Below are positions 1-6,661 of a stretch of 20,293 nucleotides of DNA, one piece after another. Below the pieces are notes generated by a model. That model was not told the DNA's origin. It ran no database searches and worked only from the letters and a program-made list of their open reading frames with translations. Source of the DNA: Gemmatimonadaceae bacterium (GTDB taxonomy: Bacteria > Gemmatimonadota > Gemmatimonadetes > Gemmatimonadales > Gemmatimonadaceae); assembly GCA_025357975.1 (NCBI GenBank), contig JANYKY010000362.1:1-20293 (forward strand). The letters run 5' to 3'. The translations under genes were made by a program, and so were the position numbers. Numbering within the stretch: the first letter of the stretch is position 1; every line of letters starts with the position of its first letter.

Positions 1-296
1 CGCGCGACTGCTGCAGGACAGAGCGCGCGAGTTTGCGGTGGCTGAAACGATCGATGGGGGCAAACCGATAAAAGAGTCACGGGAAATTCCACGGAATCAC
101 CTGGCCGACGACACCAAGCGGCTTAACGGTCACGCCGGGAATTGCATACTCGATCTTGTCGGCCCAGCCAGCATGGTAAAAGAAATGCGCGGCCGCCATC
201 GGAATGTCGAAATCCCGTGACTCTTTTATCGGTTTGCCCCCATCGATCGTTTCAGCCACCGCAAACTCGCGCGCTCTGTCCTGCAGCAGTCGCGCG
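1..296. repeat. 84-bp perfect inverted repeat at window edge (probable chimeric contig end)
   Basis: Bases 1-84 are the exact reverse complement of 213-296, with a 128-base spacer (85-212). Both arms encode the same aldehyde dehydrogenase stretch (AETIDGGKPIKESR). In the minus direction the gene reads naturally through 213-296 and on to about base 83, then meets the inverted copy, which adds a stop at 77-79. A perfect fold-back of coding sequence exactly at the sequence end is typical of an amplification or assembly chimera. A real inversion-duplication is the less likely alternative. Confidence 0.93.
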
Positions 297-703
297 ATTC
301 TGTAGATGTACTTGCCGCGCTCCCTGCCCGTCATCTTCGACCAGACGTTGTCGTACGCTTTCTTCGCAGCTTCATAGGCATCGTTTACATCATCAATATT
401 CGCGAGTGCGATGCGTGAGACGAGCTTTTCTGTCGCCGGATTTATCGAGTCGAAATATTTGCCCGACTTTGGCGCGACGAACTTTCCGCCGATGTACAGA
501 TCGTATTGCGGCTTGATCTTGGGATCTGCCGTTTCCGGTGCGGGATCATACTCCCAGAGATCGCCGAAGATCAGCTGAGGAATTTGAGCGCGTATTCGGT
601 GCCCGTTCTCCGTTATCGGTTCACGGCTGCCCGTGCGCGTACTCGATCTACCGTCACCCGCTTTGCGGATTGCGGGCTTCGCGACCGGCTTCGTTGATGA
701 CAT
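77..703 (-). CDS. NAD(P)-dependent aldehyde dehydrogenase, N-terminal part (truncated at window edge)
   Basis: This is the N-terminal part of an aldehyde dehydrogenase superfamily protein, which oxidises aldehydes to acids with NAD(P). Typical segments are visible: YIGGKFV, then FDSINPATEKLVSRIA, then ETIDGGKPIKES, and GVVGQVIPWNFP, the conserved PWNFP turn of the cofactor domain. The protein has an unusual N-terminal extension of about 65 residues, rich in Ser, Arg and Pro, before the family core. The family is usually near 480-500 residues, so more than half is missing, including the catalytic Cys and Glu. The present stop lies in the inverted-repeat arm and is not the native end. It is the third gene of a minus-strand group with deoC and a DinB-like gene, 35 bases after the latter. 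In that context its natural substrate may be acetaldehyde released by DeoC; that is inference. A purine-rich stretch (AGGGGG) upstream of ATG 703 supports the start. Confidence 0.88.
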   Translation of the reverse strand: MSSTKPVAKPAIRKAGDGRSSTRTGSREPITENGHRIRAQIPQLIFGDLWEYDPAPETADPKIKPQYDLYIGGKFVAPKSGKYFDSINPATEKLVSRIALANIDDVNDAYEAAKKAYDNVWSKMTGRERGKYIYRIARLLQDRAREFAVAETIDGGKPIKESRDFDIPMAAAHFFYHAGWADKIEYAIPGVTVKPLGVVGQVIPWNFP

Positions 704-738
704 TCAGCAGGTCCCCCTGACAGCAACATTACCCAACA

Positions 739-1260
739 TCAATTCCACGGCTCGTCCGCTGTTGGTCCATAAATCGACGGCACCTTGCCGCCAGCCATTC
801 GCAGGTAGATCGAGAACTGTCCGCGATGGTGGATCTCATCCATCAGCATGAACCACAGGAGTTCGATTCTGCGCACATCGCTCATCATTTTCGGCCCGCT
901 GAAGAACTTCACAGTTTGATCGAGCTCGTCATCAGACGTTTCGCGGATCATCTTTATCCACTCTTCCTGCGCCTGCTCTGTCGCCTTCAGCAACTCGTCC
1001 CAGTTCTCAGGCGCCGGCGCCAGTTTATCCGGCATGCTTCCCGAGCTGAATCCGCCCTTTAACGCAAAAGTTCCGAAATGACGTTCGCCCACAAAGACAT
1101 AACCAAGCTCACGCGCGGTCTTGCTCATCTCGTGCGGACGTAAATCGAGTTTGTCCCGCGGATAAGCGCGTAACACCCGCATTGTCGTCGCATGCTCGCG
1201 ATCATATGACTTGAGCAGCTGCTCTTTCTCATGCGCGACGGAGTTTGACTCGCTGGCCAT
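739..1260 (-). CDS. DinB/YfiT-like putative metal-dependent four-helix protein
   Basis: A 173-residue protein of the DinB/YfiT-like superfamily. These are four-helix bundles that usually bind a divalent metal through three histidines; some members are bacillithiol or mycothiol S-transferases, but most have no known substrate. The signature is the C-terminal DEIHHRGQFSIYLRMAGGKVP, together with an earlier His in GERHFG (His61). Where the family normally has His-x-x-x-His before RGQ, this protein has Asp141-Glu-Ile-His-His145, so one ligand may be Asp. There is no signal peptide or membrane segment. It sits between deoC (73 bases upstream) and the aldehyde dehydrogenase (35 bases downstream) on the same strand, so it is probably co-transcribed. 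A GAGG ribosome-binding site lies about 9 bases before ATG 1260. The family call is confident and the function is unknown. Confidence 0.85.
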   Translation of the reverse strand: MASESNSVAHEKEQLLKSYDREHATTMRVLRAYPRDKLDLRPHEMSKTARELGYVFVGERHFGTFALKGGFSSGSMPDKLAPAPENWDELLKATEQAQEEWIKMIRETSDDELDQTVKFFSGPKMMSDVRRIELLWFMLMDEIHHRGQFSIYLRMAGGKVPSIYGPTADEPWN

Positions 1261-1333
1261 GTTGCGTACCTCGCTTTGGGCTCAAAGGTTTGGAGATGGG
1301 GAAATATCCGGCTCGAATTGGCGACACCTGATC

Positions 1334-2269
1334 TTAGTAACTCTCCGCCGCCTCGCTGAAATAATACGGCGCCTGATACGCGCCCGTCTTTTCCTTTTCG
1401 ATTTGTCTCAGGAGGTCGTTCAACAGTGAGCTCGCACCTAATCGATACCTGCTCGAATTAAGCCACGCGTCGCCGAGGGTTTCCTTCACTGCAACGAGAT
1501 AATGGAGCGCCTGCTTTGCGTTCTTGATCCCACCCGCGGGTTTCATTCCGATCGCAGTGCCGGTATCGAGATAGAAATCCCGAATCGCTTCAAGCATCAC
1601 CTGCGTATTAGCCAGTGTCGCCGACGATGATGCCTTGCCGGTGCTCGTCTTGATGAAATCTCCTTCACGAATTACGCGCATAGCCAGGAACGAAGCAGCG
1701 CGGATTTTATCGTAGCTCTCGAGCTCTGCTGTTTCGAGAATGACCTTCAAAGTCGCGTCACCGCATGCTTCGACGATTGATACGATCTCATCCTGCACCT
1801 GCTGGAACTCACCGGCGAGCATCGCGCCACGATTGATTACCATGTCGATTTCGTCAGCGCCGTCACTGACCGCCTGCCGCACTTCAGAAAGACGAATCTT
1901 GATGGGCGTCTGGCCCGCGGGAAATCCGGTCGCGACAGACGCAATTTTGATGGGCGTATCGGCGAGCAAGCGGGCGGCGTTCTTCACCAGGGCCGAGTAG
2001 ATACACACGGCCGCCACATGCGGGACGTCAGGATCGGTACTTGGCCTGCGTGCCTTGGAGCAGAGTGAGGCCACCTTGCCCGGTGTATCTTTTCCTTCGA
2101 GGGACGTGAGGTCCACCATTGAGACAGCCGTCGTCAATCCCCACAGCTTTGATTTCTTCTTGATGGACCGCGTCTGAAACTTTGCAACGCGTTCCTCGAT
2201 CCCGACCTGATCGACGGTGCCGATGTCCTCGAAAAGTCGGCCGAACGCTGCTTTCTGGTGAGTAGCCAT
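1334..2269 (-). CDS. deoC: Deoxyribose-phosphate aldolase, long (DERA-like) form
   Basis: Cytoplasmic class I aldolase that splits 2-deoxy-D-ribose 5-phosphate into glyceraldehyde 3-phosphate and acetaldehyde in deoxynucleoside breakdown. All key elements are visible: Asp142 in GADEIDMVI, the Schiff-base Lys207 in FIKTSTGK, and the second catalytic lysine, Lys243, in GMKPAGG; they align with Asp102, Lys167 and Lys201 of the E. coli enzyme. The protein ends in Tyr, as E. coli DeoC does, where the C-terminal Tyr aids catalysis. At 311 residues, with an N-terminal extension and a DLTSLEGKDT motif, it matches the long eukaryote-like DERA type rather than the roughly 259-residue enterobacterial form. 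A GAGG motif 5 bases before ATG 2269 supports the start. It leads a probable operon with the DinB-like and aldehyde dehydrogenase genes. Confidence 0.97.
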   Translation of the reverse strand: MATHQKAAFGRLFEDIGTVDQVGIEERVAKFQTRSIKKKSKLWGLTTAVSMVDLTSLEGKDTPGKVASLCSKARRPSTDPDVPHVAAVCIYSALVKNAARLLADTPIKIASVATGFPAGQTPIKIRLSEVRQAVSDGADEIDMVINRGAMLAGEFQQVQDEIVSIVEACGDATLKVILETAELESYDKIRAASFLAMRVIREGDFIKTSTGKASSSATLANTQVMLEAIRDFYLDTGTAIGMKPAGGIKNAKQALHYLVAVKETLGDAWLNSSRYRLGASSLLNDLLRQIEKEKTGAYQAPYYFSEAAESY

Positions 2270-2413
2270 ACAACCTCAAATTATCATGATTGCGGCTCAC
2301 ACGCCCGATGGGTCTGCTATCGAATCTGAGAACGCGTGTCACCGCATTCTGACGCGCTACCTGCTGCCAGTTCAGCGGCTGTCAGCCTTACACGCACTAG
2401 ATGATGGGTTGCA

Positions 2414-3046
2414 TCATGAAGCACTCCCGTCTGCTGCCGCAAACACATGCGAATCGGTAAAGCCCTGGCGAGTCATTCTCCACGTTTGCAAAACCGCCGA
2501 CTCTGATCCCGCGATTGGCCGGGATTCATCGGCGGACGGGTGGATAAGACGGTAACCCAGCCCGCTCGCAACCCGTGCGCTCACGGCATTGCGGGACTCG
2601 CAACGGATGTCGATGTGGTCGATTTGAGGATCGGCAAACCCAATCCGAGTAAGCTCGGCGGTGGCTCCTGTCGCGATTCCGCGACGCGTGTGCGATGCTG
2701 CAACCCAGTATCCGATCTCGACGGCTCTGGGTCCAACTCGCGGATACAATCCACAGCCGCCCATCACCTCGGCTTCGTCGTTGCTGAAAATTGCGTAGAC
2801 CCACCGTTCTCCTGACGCGAACGCATCAGTGTCAATCGCCAGTCGCTCCTCGAGCGAAAGGCCGGGCACCCGACCATCGATGACCCATGGTGTCCACGCG
2901 CGAAGGTGCGCCTCGCTCTCTTCGAGCGCTCGCTTCAGTGCAGGGATATCCTCGGCGGACAGCACTCGCAATACGAAGTTCGGCGTATCGACTCGGCGCG
3001 GTGGGTCGAAGGCGGTGAGATTGTGGTTTGAGTAGGCATCCGGCAC
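2414..3046 (-). CDS. GNAT-family N-acetyltransferase (RimJ/RimL-like)
   Basis: A 210-residue acetyl-CoA-dependent N-acetyltransferase of the RimJ/RimL-like GNAT group. Visible features are the N-terminal strand FVLRVLSAEDIPALKRAL, the central GGCGLYPRVGPRAVEIGYWV, the pyrophosphate-binding segment HTRRGIATGATAELTR (RxxGxA/G), and the C-terminal IRCESRNAVSARVASGLGY typical of the fold. The acceptor cannot be told; ribosomal protein N-termini, antibiotics and small amines are all possible in this family. The start is GTG 3046, with no Shine-Dalgarno sequence but a TAACAT hexamer exactly 6 bases upstream, suggesting a leaderless transcript. It is divergent from the HAD gene. deoC lies 144 bases downstream on the same strand. 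Confidence 0.9.
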   Translation of the reverse strand: MPDAYSNHNLTAFDPPRRVDTPNFVLRVLSAEDIPALKRALEESEAHLRAWTPWVIDGRVPGLSLEERLAIDTDAFASGERWVYAIFSNDEAEVMGGCGLYPRVGPRAVEIGYWVAASHTRRGIATGATAELTRIGFADPQIDHIDIRCESRNAVSARVASGLGYRLIHPSADESRPIAGSESAVLQTWRMTRQGFTDSHVFAAADGSAS

Positions 3047-3052
3047 GACAGG

Positions 3053-3058
3053 ATGTTA
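3053..3058 (-). promoter_or_regulatory. -10-like TAACAT placed for a leaderless GNAT transcript
   Basis: On the minus strand TAACAT is followed by exactly 6 bases and then the GTG start at 3046. A -10 element there would start RNA at the G of GTG. No good -35 is seen. On the other strand the HAD gene has TAATTT (3072-3077) 5 bases before its ATG, so the two genes may use back-to-back -10 elements in a 36-base gap. Confidence 0.45.
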
Positions 3059-3082
3059 ACGCAGGGGCTGTTAATTTGGAGC

Positions 3083-3757
3083 ATGCCCAAGCGCCCTTTT
3101 GCGGTTCTCTTCGACCTCGATGGAACACTCATCGACACGATTGGCCTTCTGCTCGAGTGTGTGCATCACACGTTCCAGGGCAGAACTCCCGCACCCACTG
3201 ACGAAGAGTGGATCGAGGGGATCGGCACGCCGCTTCGCCGACAACTCGCCGCTTACGCGTCGAGCGAAAAAGAAATCGATGGATTGATCGATCGTTACCG
3301 CGCGTATCAACGAATTCATCACGACCGCCTCACTTCCACGTACCCCGGTGTGATCGAGACGCTGACCGAGCTCGAGCGTCGAGGTCATCCGATGGGCGTC
3401 GTCACGAGCAAGAGCAACGAGATGATGGATCGGGGCGTCACCCTCACTGGGCTTGCCAGGTTCATGAAGACGACGATCGGCGCGGATTCGTGCACGATCC
3501 ATAAGCCGGAAGCCTTCCCGGTTCTGCTTGCTCTGAAGGAGCTGGGGTACTCGAGCGAAGAGGGGGTTTTTCTCGGGGACTCACCTCACGACGTGCAGTC
3601 TGGAAACGCCGCGGGCGTGGTGTCAATTGCCGCGCTGTGGGGCCCGTTCACGAGGGAACAGCTCGCGCCGAGCTCGCCAATGAACTACCTCGAAAACATC
3701 ACCGGCCTGCCCATGCTGCTCGATCAACTTCAGTCCGGAACGCCACACCGCACCTAA
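3083..3757 (+). CDS. HAD-superfamily phosphatase (phosphoglycolate phosphatase/PpaX-like)
   Basis: A haloacid dehalogenase-like hydrolase of subfamily I with an inserted helical cap. Motif I is FDLDGTLIDT (Asp11 nucleophile, Asp13), motif II is GVVTSKS, the motif III lysine is in IHKPEAF, and motif IV is VFLGDSPHDVQSG. The layout fits Gph or PpaX-type enzymes that hydrolyse phosphoglycolate, pyrophosphate or other small phosphate esters; the substrate cannot be assigned. I chose ATG 3083 (224 residues) over ATG 3053 (234 residues) because it puts motif I about 10 residues from the N-terminus, as is normal, and because TAATTT lies 5 bases before it. It is divergent from the GNAT gene with only 36 bases between the start codons. 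Confidence 0.92.
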   Translation: MPKRPFAVLFDLDGTLIDTIGLLLECVHHTFQGRTPAPTDEEWIEGIGTPLRRQLAAYASSEKEIDGLIDRYRAYQRIHHDRLTSTYPGVIETLTELERRGHPMGVVTSKSNEMMDRGVTLTGLARFMKTTIGADSCTIHKPEAFPVLLALKELGYSSEEGVFLGDSPHDVQSGNAAGVVSIAALWGPFTREQLAPSSPMNYLENITGLPMLLDQLQSGTPHRT

Positions 3758-3772
3758 GTCTGTGCACGCGTG

Positions 3773-3778
3773 TATAAT
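3773..3778 (+). promoter_or_regulatory. Consensus -10 box (TATAAT) upstream of the Bax-inhibitor-1 family gene
   Basis: A perfect TATAAT predicts transcription from about 3785, giving a leader of about 26 bases. That leader contains GGAG (3799-3802) 8 bases before ATG 3811. No recognisable -35 precedes it at 16-18 bases. Confidence 0.6.
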
Positions 3779-3810
3779 CCTGTCTGATTCTTAACATCGG
3801 AGCTTGAGCC

Positions 3811-4485
3811 ATGGGAGTTTCATTCCCAGCGGGAACAATTGCACGGACCGGCGCGGAGCGCGCGACGCTCGTCCGCCGAACGTATTCGCTCGTATTCGTC
3901 AGTATTCTATTTACAGTCGCCGGGGCAATGTTCACGCTGTCCCAGCCATCGATCCTGGCGGCCGTAGCCGCTCACCCAATTTTATCGATGATTGGCGCAT
4001 TCGCACCGCTTTTCCTGGTTTGGCGTGCCCAGGATGTATTCCCGGCGAACATCGCTTTTGTTCTCCTCTTCACGTTTGCGATGGGGGTGCTGATCGCCCC
4101 GCCGCTTTTCGTTTACGGGCAGCAGCAACCCGGGTTGATCACACAGGCAGCGGTGATGACAATCGGTGCGTTTGGCGTTCTGACTGGGTACGCGTTTATC
4201 TCGCGGCGCGACTTCAGTGCGTGGGGGAGTTTCTTCATTGTAGGTGCCTGGGTCGTGATCGGTTCATCACTGCTCAACGTCTTCGTTTTTCGGAATCAGG
4301 GGTTCCAGGTGGCGATCGCCGGAATCACCGTCCTCGCATTCAGTGGCCTGCTTGTCTACGACACGTGGCGCATCCGGAATGTCTACGGACCGAACGAGTA
4401 TGTAGCCGCGGCGGTGAACATCTACCTCGACCTGTTGAACTTGTTCATGGCAATACTTCGCATTTTCGGCGGCGGACGGAGATAG
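3811..4485 (+). CDS. Bax inhibitor-1/YccA family membrane protein
   Basis: A 224-residue inner-membrane protein of the Bax inhibitor-1 (BI-1/YccA/YbhL) family, with about seven hydrophobic segments spread from residue 26 to 218. Family members include pH-dependent calcium leak channels, and E. coli YccA modulates the FtsH protease. The C-terminal block is diagnostic: SGLLVYDTWRIRN, then EYVAAAVNIYLDLLNLFMAILRIFGG, closely following the family pattern in which Asp and Asn/Tyr residues line the last helices. The start is supported by GGAG 8 bases upstream and a consensus TATAAT farther up. The length is normal. The gene stands alone between the HAD and kinase genes, so its physiological role here is not evident. 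Confidence 0.95.
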   Translation: MGVSFPAGTIARTGAERATLVRRTYSLVFVSILFTVAGAMFTLSQPSILAAVAAHPILSMIGAFAPLFLVWRAQDVFPANIAFVLLFTFAMGVLIAPPLFVYGQQQPGLITQAAVMTIGAFGVLTGYAFISRRDFSAWGSFFIVGAWVVIGSSLLNVFVFRNQGFQVAIAGITVLAFSGLLVYDTWRIRNVYGPNEYVAAAVNIYLDLLNLFMAILRIFGGGRR

Positions 4486-4518
4486 GAAAACAGACTTCCG
4501 GGTGTCGGCCTGACGTCG

Positions 4519-4524
4519 TAAGAT
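4519..4524 (+). promoter_or_regulatory. -10-like TAAGAT just before the histidine kinase start
   Basis: TAAGAT is followed by 7 bases and then ATG 4532, and there is no Shine-Dalgarno sequence. This suits a leaderless or nearly leaderless transcript. The -35 region is unremarkable. Confidence 0.35.
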
Positions 4525-4531
4525 TTCCTGG

Positions 4532-6202
4532 ATGATCGCGGCAACTGTACCACAGACTCGACGGTTGGAAGGTTCGCCTGAGAACGTCTTTGCGGGCCCG
4601 GGCGAGATGTGCGAGCTCTGCAGGAACTACGACTGGGCACCCTCCCCTCTCGGTCCCGTCGAGAGTTGGCCGCAAAGTCTTCGCACTGCTGTCGGCATCG
4701 TTCTCCACAGTCGCAATCCGATGCTTCTGTTCTGGGGGCCCGATCTCACTCAGTTCTACAATGACGCTTTTCGGCCGAGCTTTGGCCAAGGCGGGCGTCA
4801 TCCGCGTGGACTCGGTATGCGTGCCGTTGATTTCTGGGTCGACGTGTGGCCAACCATCGGTCCGCAGATAGAACAAGTAATGAGCGGCGGCGGAGCAACG
4901 TGGCACGAAGATCAGTATCTGCCGATCGAGCGCAACGGACGCCTCGAGGACGTCTGGTGGACTTACTGCTATAGTCCTGTTCCCGACGAGACCGGCGGCG
5001 TGGGTGGCCTCCTGGTCACTTGCCAGGAAACCACTCGTCGCGTGCTGATGGAACGCGACCGCGAGCGGATACTGCAGGACACCGAGCGTGCCGAGCTGCG
5101 GGCTGCACGGATCATACAGCAGATAAGCGACGAGCATCTCACGATGGATTCGGATTTTCGAATTCTCTCGCTGAATCTTGCGGCCGAGCGAAATCTCGGT
5201 GTACGGAGAGAATCGATTATTGGCAAGACCCATTGGGAGGCATTCCCTGCATCGATTGGAACGCTCGCCGAACAGCACTATCGAAGAGTCGTAGCCGAGC
5301 GAGTGGACATTCACTTCAAGCAGTACTACGTGGGCGAAGGCTACGATCGTCACCTGGAAATCGATGCCTACTCGACTGACGAAGGCGGCATCGCCGTGTT
5401 CTGGCGCGACGTGTCGGAGCGGGTAAAGGCCGAAAAGGCCCTTCGGGAAAGCGAAGCGATGCATCGCGCTCTTTTTCGTGAAGCCGAGTCGGCGCGCGCG
5501 GAAGCGGAGGCGGCGAATAAGGCAAAGGCTGAATTTCTCGCGGTTATGTCACACGAGCTCCGAACGCCGCTCAACGCTATCGGGGGCTACGCCGAACTGA
5601 TGGAGATGGGAATACGGGGCCCGATAACACCCGAGCAGGCTGAAGATCTGCGGCGGATCCAAAACAGCCAGCGCCATCTGCTTGGGCTCATCAACGAAGT
5701 ACTCAACTACGCACGTCTGGAAACCGGCACGGTTCACTACGATCTGCAGGACATTCGCGTGTGTGAGGTCCTTGCCGCCGCGACGGCGCTGGTTCTTCCG
5801 CAAGCGTCAGCAAAGAGGTTGTCGCTCGCCGGGACAGAATGTCCGTCCAGCTTGATGGTGAAAGCGGATGCGGAAAAATTTCGGCAGATACTCGCCAACC
5901 TGCTTTCGAACGCCGTCAAGTTCACGGATATCGGAGGATCAATATCTATCTCCTGCGCTGAAGGCAGTGACAGCGTAGTAGTTAGAGTGCGTGACACCGG
6001 CATCGGTATTGATTCCGACAAACTCGACGCCATCTTCGATCCGTTCGTTCAGGTACGCTCGGACCTCACGCGGCCTCACGAAGGAACAGGACTCGGGCTA
6101 GCGATAAGTCGCGATCTTGCGCACGGGATGGGAGGAAATATTACCGTTGAGAGCGAGCTCGGAATGGGAAGCACGTTTGTTCTCTCGCTGCCGCACGTGT
6201 AG
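4532..6202 (+). CDS. Soluble PAS-PAS sensor histidine kinase
   Basis: A 556-residue two-component histidine kinase without signal peptide or membrane segments, so it should sense something inside the cell. Order of domains: a PAS-like domain around residues 35-165 of the type with YDWAPSPLGPVESWPQSL at its front, common in large hybrid kinases; a second PAS domain around 195-300, ending VFWRDVSERVKAEKAL; a short Ala/Glu-rich coiled coil; a HisKA domain with FLAVMSHELRTPLNAI and phospho-acceptor His341; and a HATPase domain with ILANLLSNAVKFT (N box), VRDTGIGID (G1) and GTGLGLAIS (G2). All kinase motifs look intact. There is no receiver domain and no response regulator gene in the window, so it is an orphan here. 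The ligand cannot be told from sequence. Confidence 0.95.
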   Translation: MIAATVPQTRRLEGSPENVFAGPGEMCELCRNYDWAPSPLGPVESWPQSLRTAVGIVLHSRNPMLLFWGPDLTQFYNDAFRPSFGQGGRHPRGLGMRAVDFWVDVWPTIGPQIEQVMSGGGATWHEDQYLPIERNGRLEDVWWTYCYSPVPDETGGVGGLLVTCQETTRRVLMERDRERILQDTERAELRAARIIQQISDEHLTMDSDFRILSLNLAAERNLGVRRESIIGKTHWEAFPASIGTLAEQHYRRVVAERVDIHFKQYYVGEGYDRHLEIDAYSTDEGGIAVFWRDVSERVKAEKALRESEAMHRALFREAESARAEAEAANKAKAEFLAVMSHELRTPLNAIGGYAELMEMGIRGPITPEQAEDLRRIQNSQRHLLGLINEVLNYARLETGTVHYDLQDIRVCEVLAAATALVLPQASAKRLSLAGTECPSSLMVKADAEKFRQILANLLSNAVKFTDIGGSISISCAEGSDSVVVRVRDTGIGIDSDKLDAIFDPFVQVRSDLTRPHEGTGLGLAISRDLAHGMGGNITVESELGMGSTFVLSLPHV

Positions 6203-6242
6203 CACCCGCAAGCGCGGCGAGGCGCGTGTGCACTATTTCTAT

Positions 6243-6274
6243 CGTGCCTGCAGACGAGGGCACGGCGGCGCCGC
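6243..6274. terminator. Hairpins between convergent kinase and pterin dehydratase genes
   Basis: CGTGCC (6243-6248) pairs with GGCACG (6259-6264) across a 10-base loop, and a 10-bp palindrome GCGGCGCCGC (6265-6274) touches the stop of the minus-strand gene. The spot between convergent genes suits termination, but no T-tract follows, so this is only a possible terminator. Confidence 0.25.
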
Positions 6275-6558
6275 TAGTCATCCTTCGCGTCGATGTTGCG
6301 TGCAAGGTCTATGTCTTTCTGCGTGATGCCTCCCGAATCGTGCGTGCTCAACGCCAGAGTCACCTTCGAATAACGCACATCGATATCCGGATGATGATTC
6401 GCCGACTCCGCCAGGTCTGCCACCTGGTTAACGAATGCCATGGCTTCGACGAAATTTCGAAACGAGTACTGTTTGGTCAGTACACTTCCCCGGCGAGCCC
6501 AGCCCGAAAGGGTTCCCAGCTCACGCTGAATCGCGATATCGGATAAGAGGTCAGCCAT
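6274..6558 (-). CDS. phhB: Pterin-4a-carbinolamine dehydratase
   Basis: A 94-residue cytoplasmic enzyme that dehydrates 4a-hydroxytetrahydrobiopterin to the quinonoid dihydropterin, recycling the cofactor of aromatic amino acid hydroxylases; in some bacteria homologues have other pterin or molybdopterin-related roles. The family signature is complete: ANHHPDIDVRYSKVTLAL followed by STHDSGGIT and DIDLARNID, with His55, His56 and His73 in the expected catalytic positions. The length is normal. A GAGGAAG ribosome-binding site lies about 9 bases before ATG 6558. No phenylalanine hydroxylase gene is seen nearby. It is divergent from the radical SAM gene and convergent with the kinase gene. Confidence 0.95.
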   Translation of the reverse strand: MADLLSDIAIQRELGTLSGWARRGSVLTKQYSFRNFVEAMAFVNQVADLAESANHHPDIDVRYSKVTLALSTHDSGGITQKDIDLARNIDAKDD

Positions 6559-6649
6559 AGTTTCGCTTCCTCGACAAAGTTCGGGGTACCGGCGCCGTCA
6601 ACCTCGCGAGAAGATAACTCCCAACCTCGCTCTCGTTACGTCTTCGGGT

Positions 6650-6655
6650 TATATT
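6650..6655 (+). promoter_or_regulatory. -10-like TATATT placed for a leaderless radical SAM transcript
   Basis: TATATT (5 of 6 matches to TATAAT) is followed by exactly 6 bases and then ATG 6662, so RNA would begin at the A of the start codon. There is no Shine-Dalgarno sequence and no clear -35. Confidence 0.5.
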
Positions 6656-6661
6656 CGGGTC

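Noticed and set aside
38..220. Second, plus-strand aldehyde dehydrogenase fragment
   Set aside because: It is the inverted copy from the 84-bp fold-back and then reads antisense; not a separate gene.
739..1260. DNA-damage-inducible toxin or defence gene (from the DinB name)
   Set aside because: DinB in this family name does not mean DNA polymerase IV or a toxin; the sequence and operon context point to a metabolic or thiol-related role.
3804..4535. Plus-strand open frame of 243 codons overlapping the Bax-inhibitor-family gene
   Set aside because: It is a different frame of the same DNA, Arg- and Cys-rich with no domain, while the other frame gives a clear seven-helix BI-1 protein.
4445..5464. 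Long minus-strand open frame (339 codons) opposite the histidine kinase
   Set aside because: It is fully antisense to a kinase with intact motifs, has no recognisable domain, and its composition is that of a mirrored GC-rich gene.
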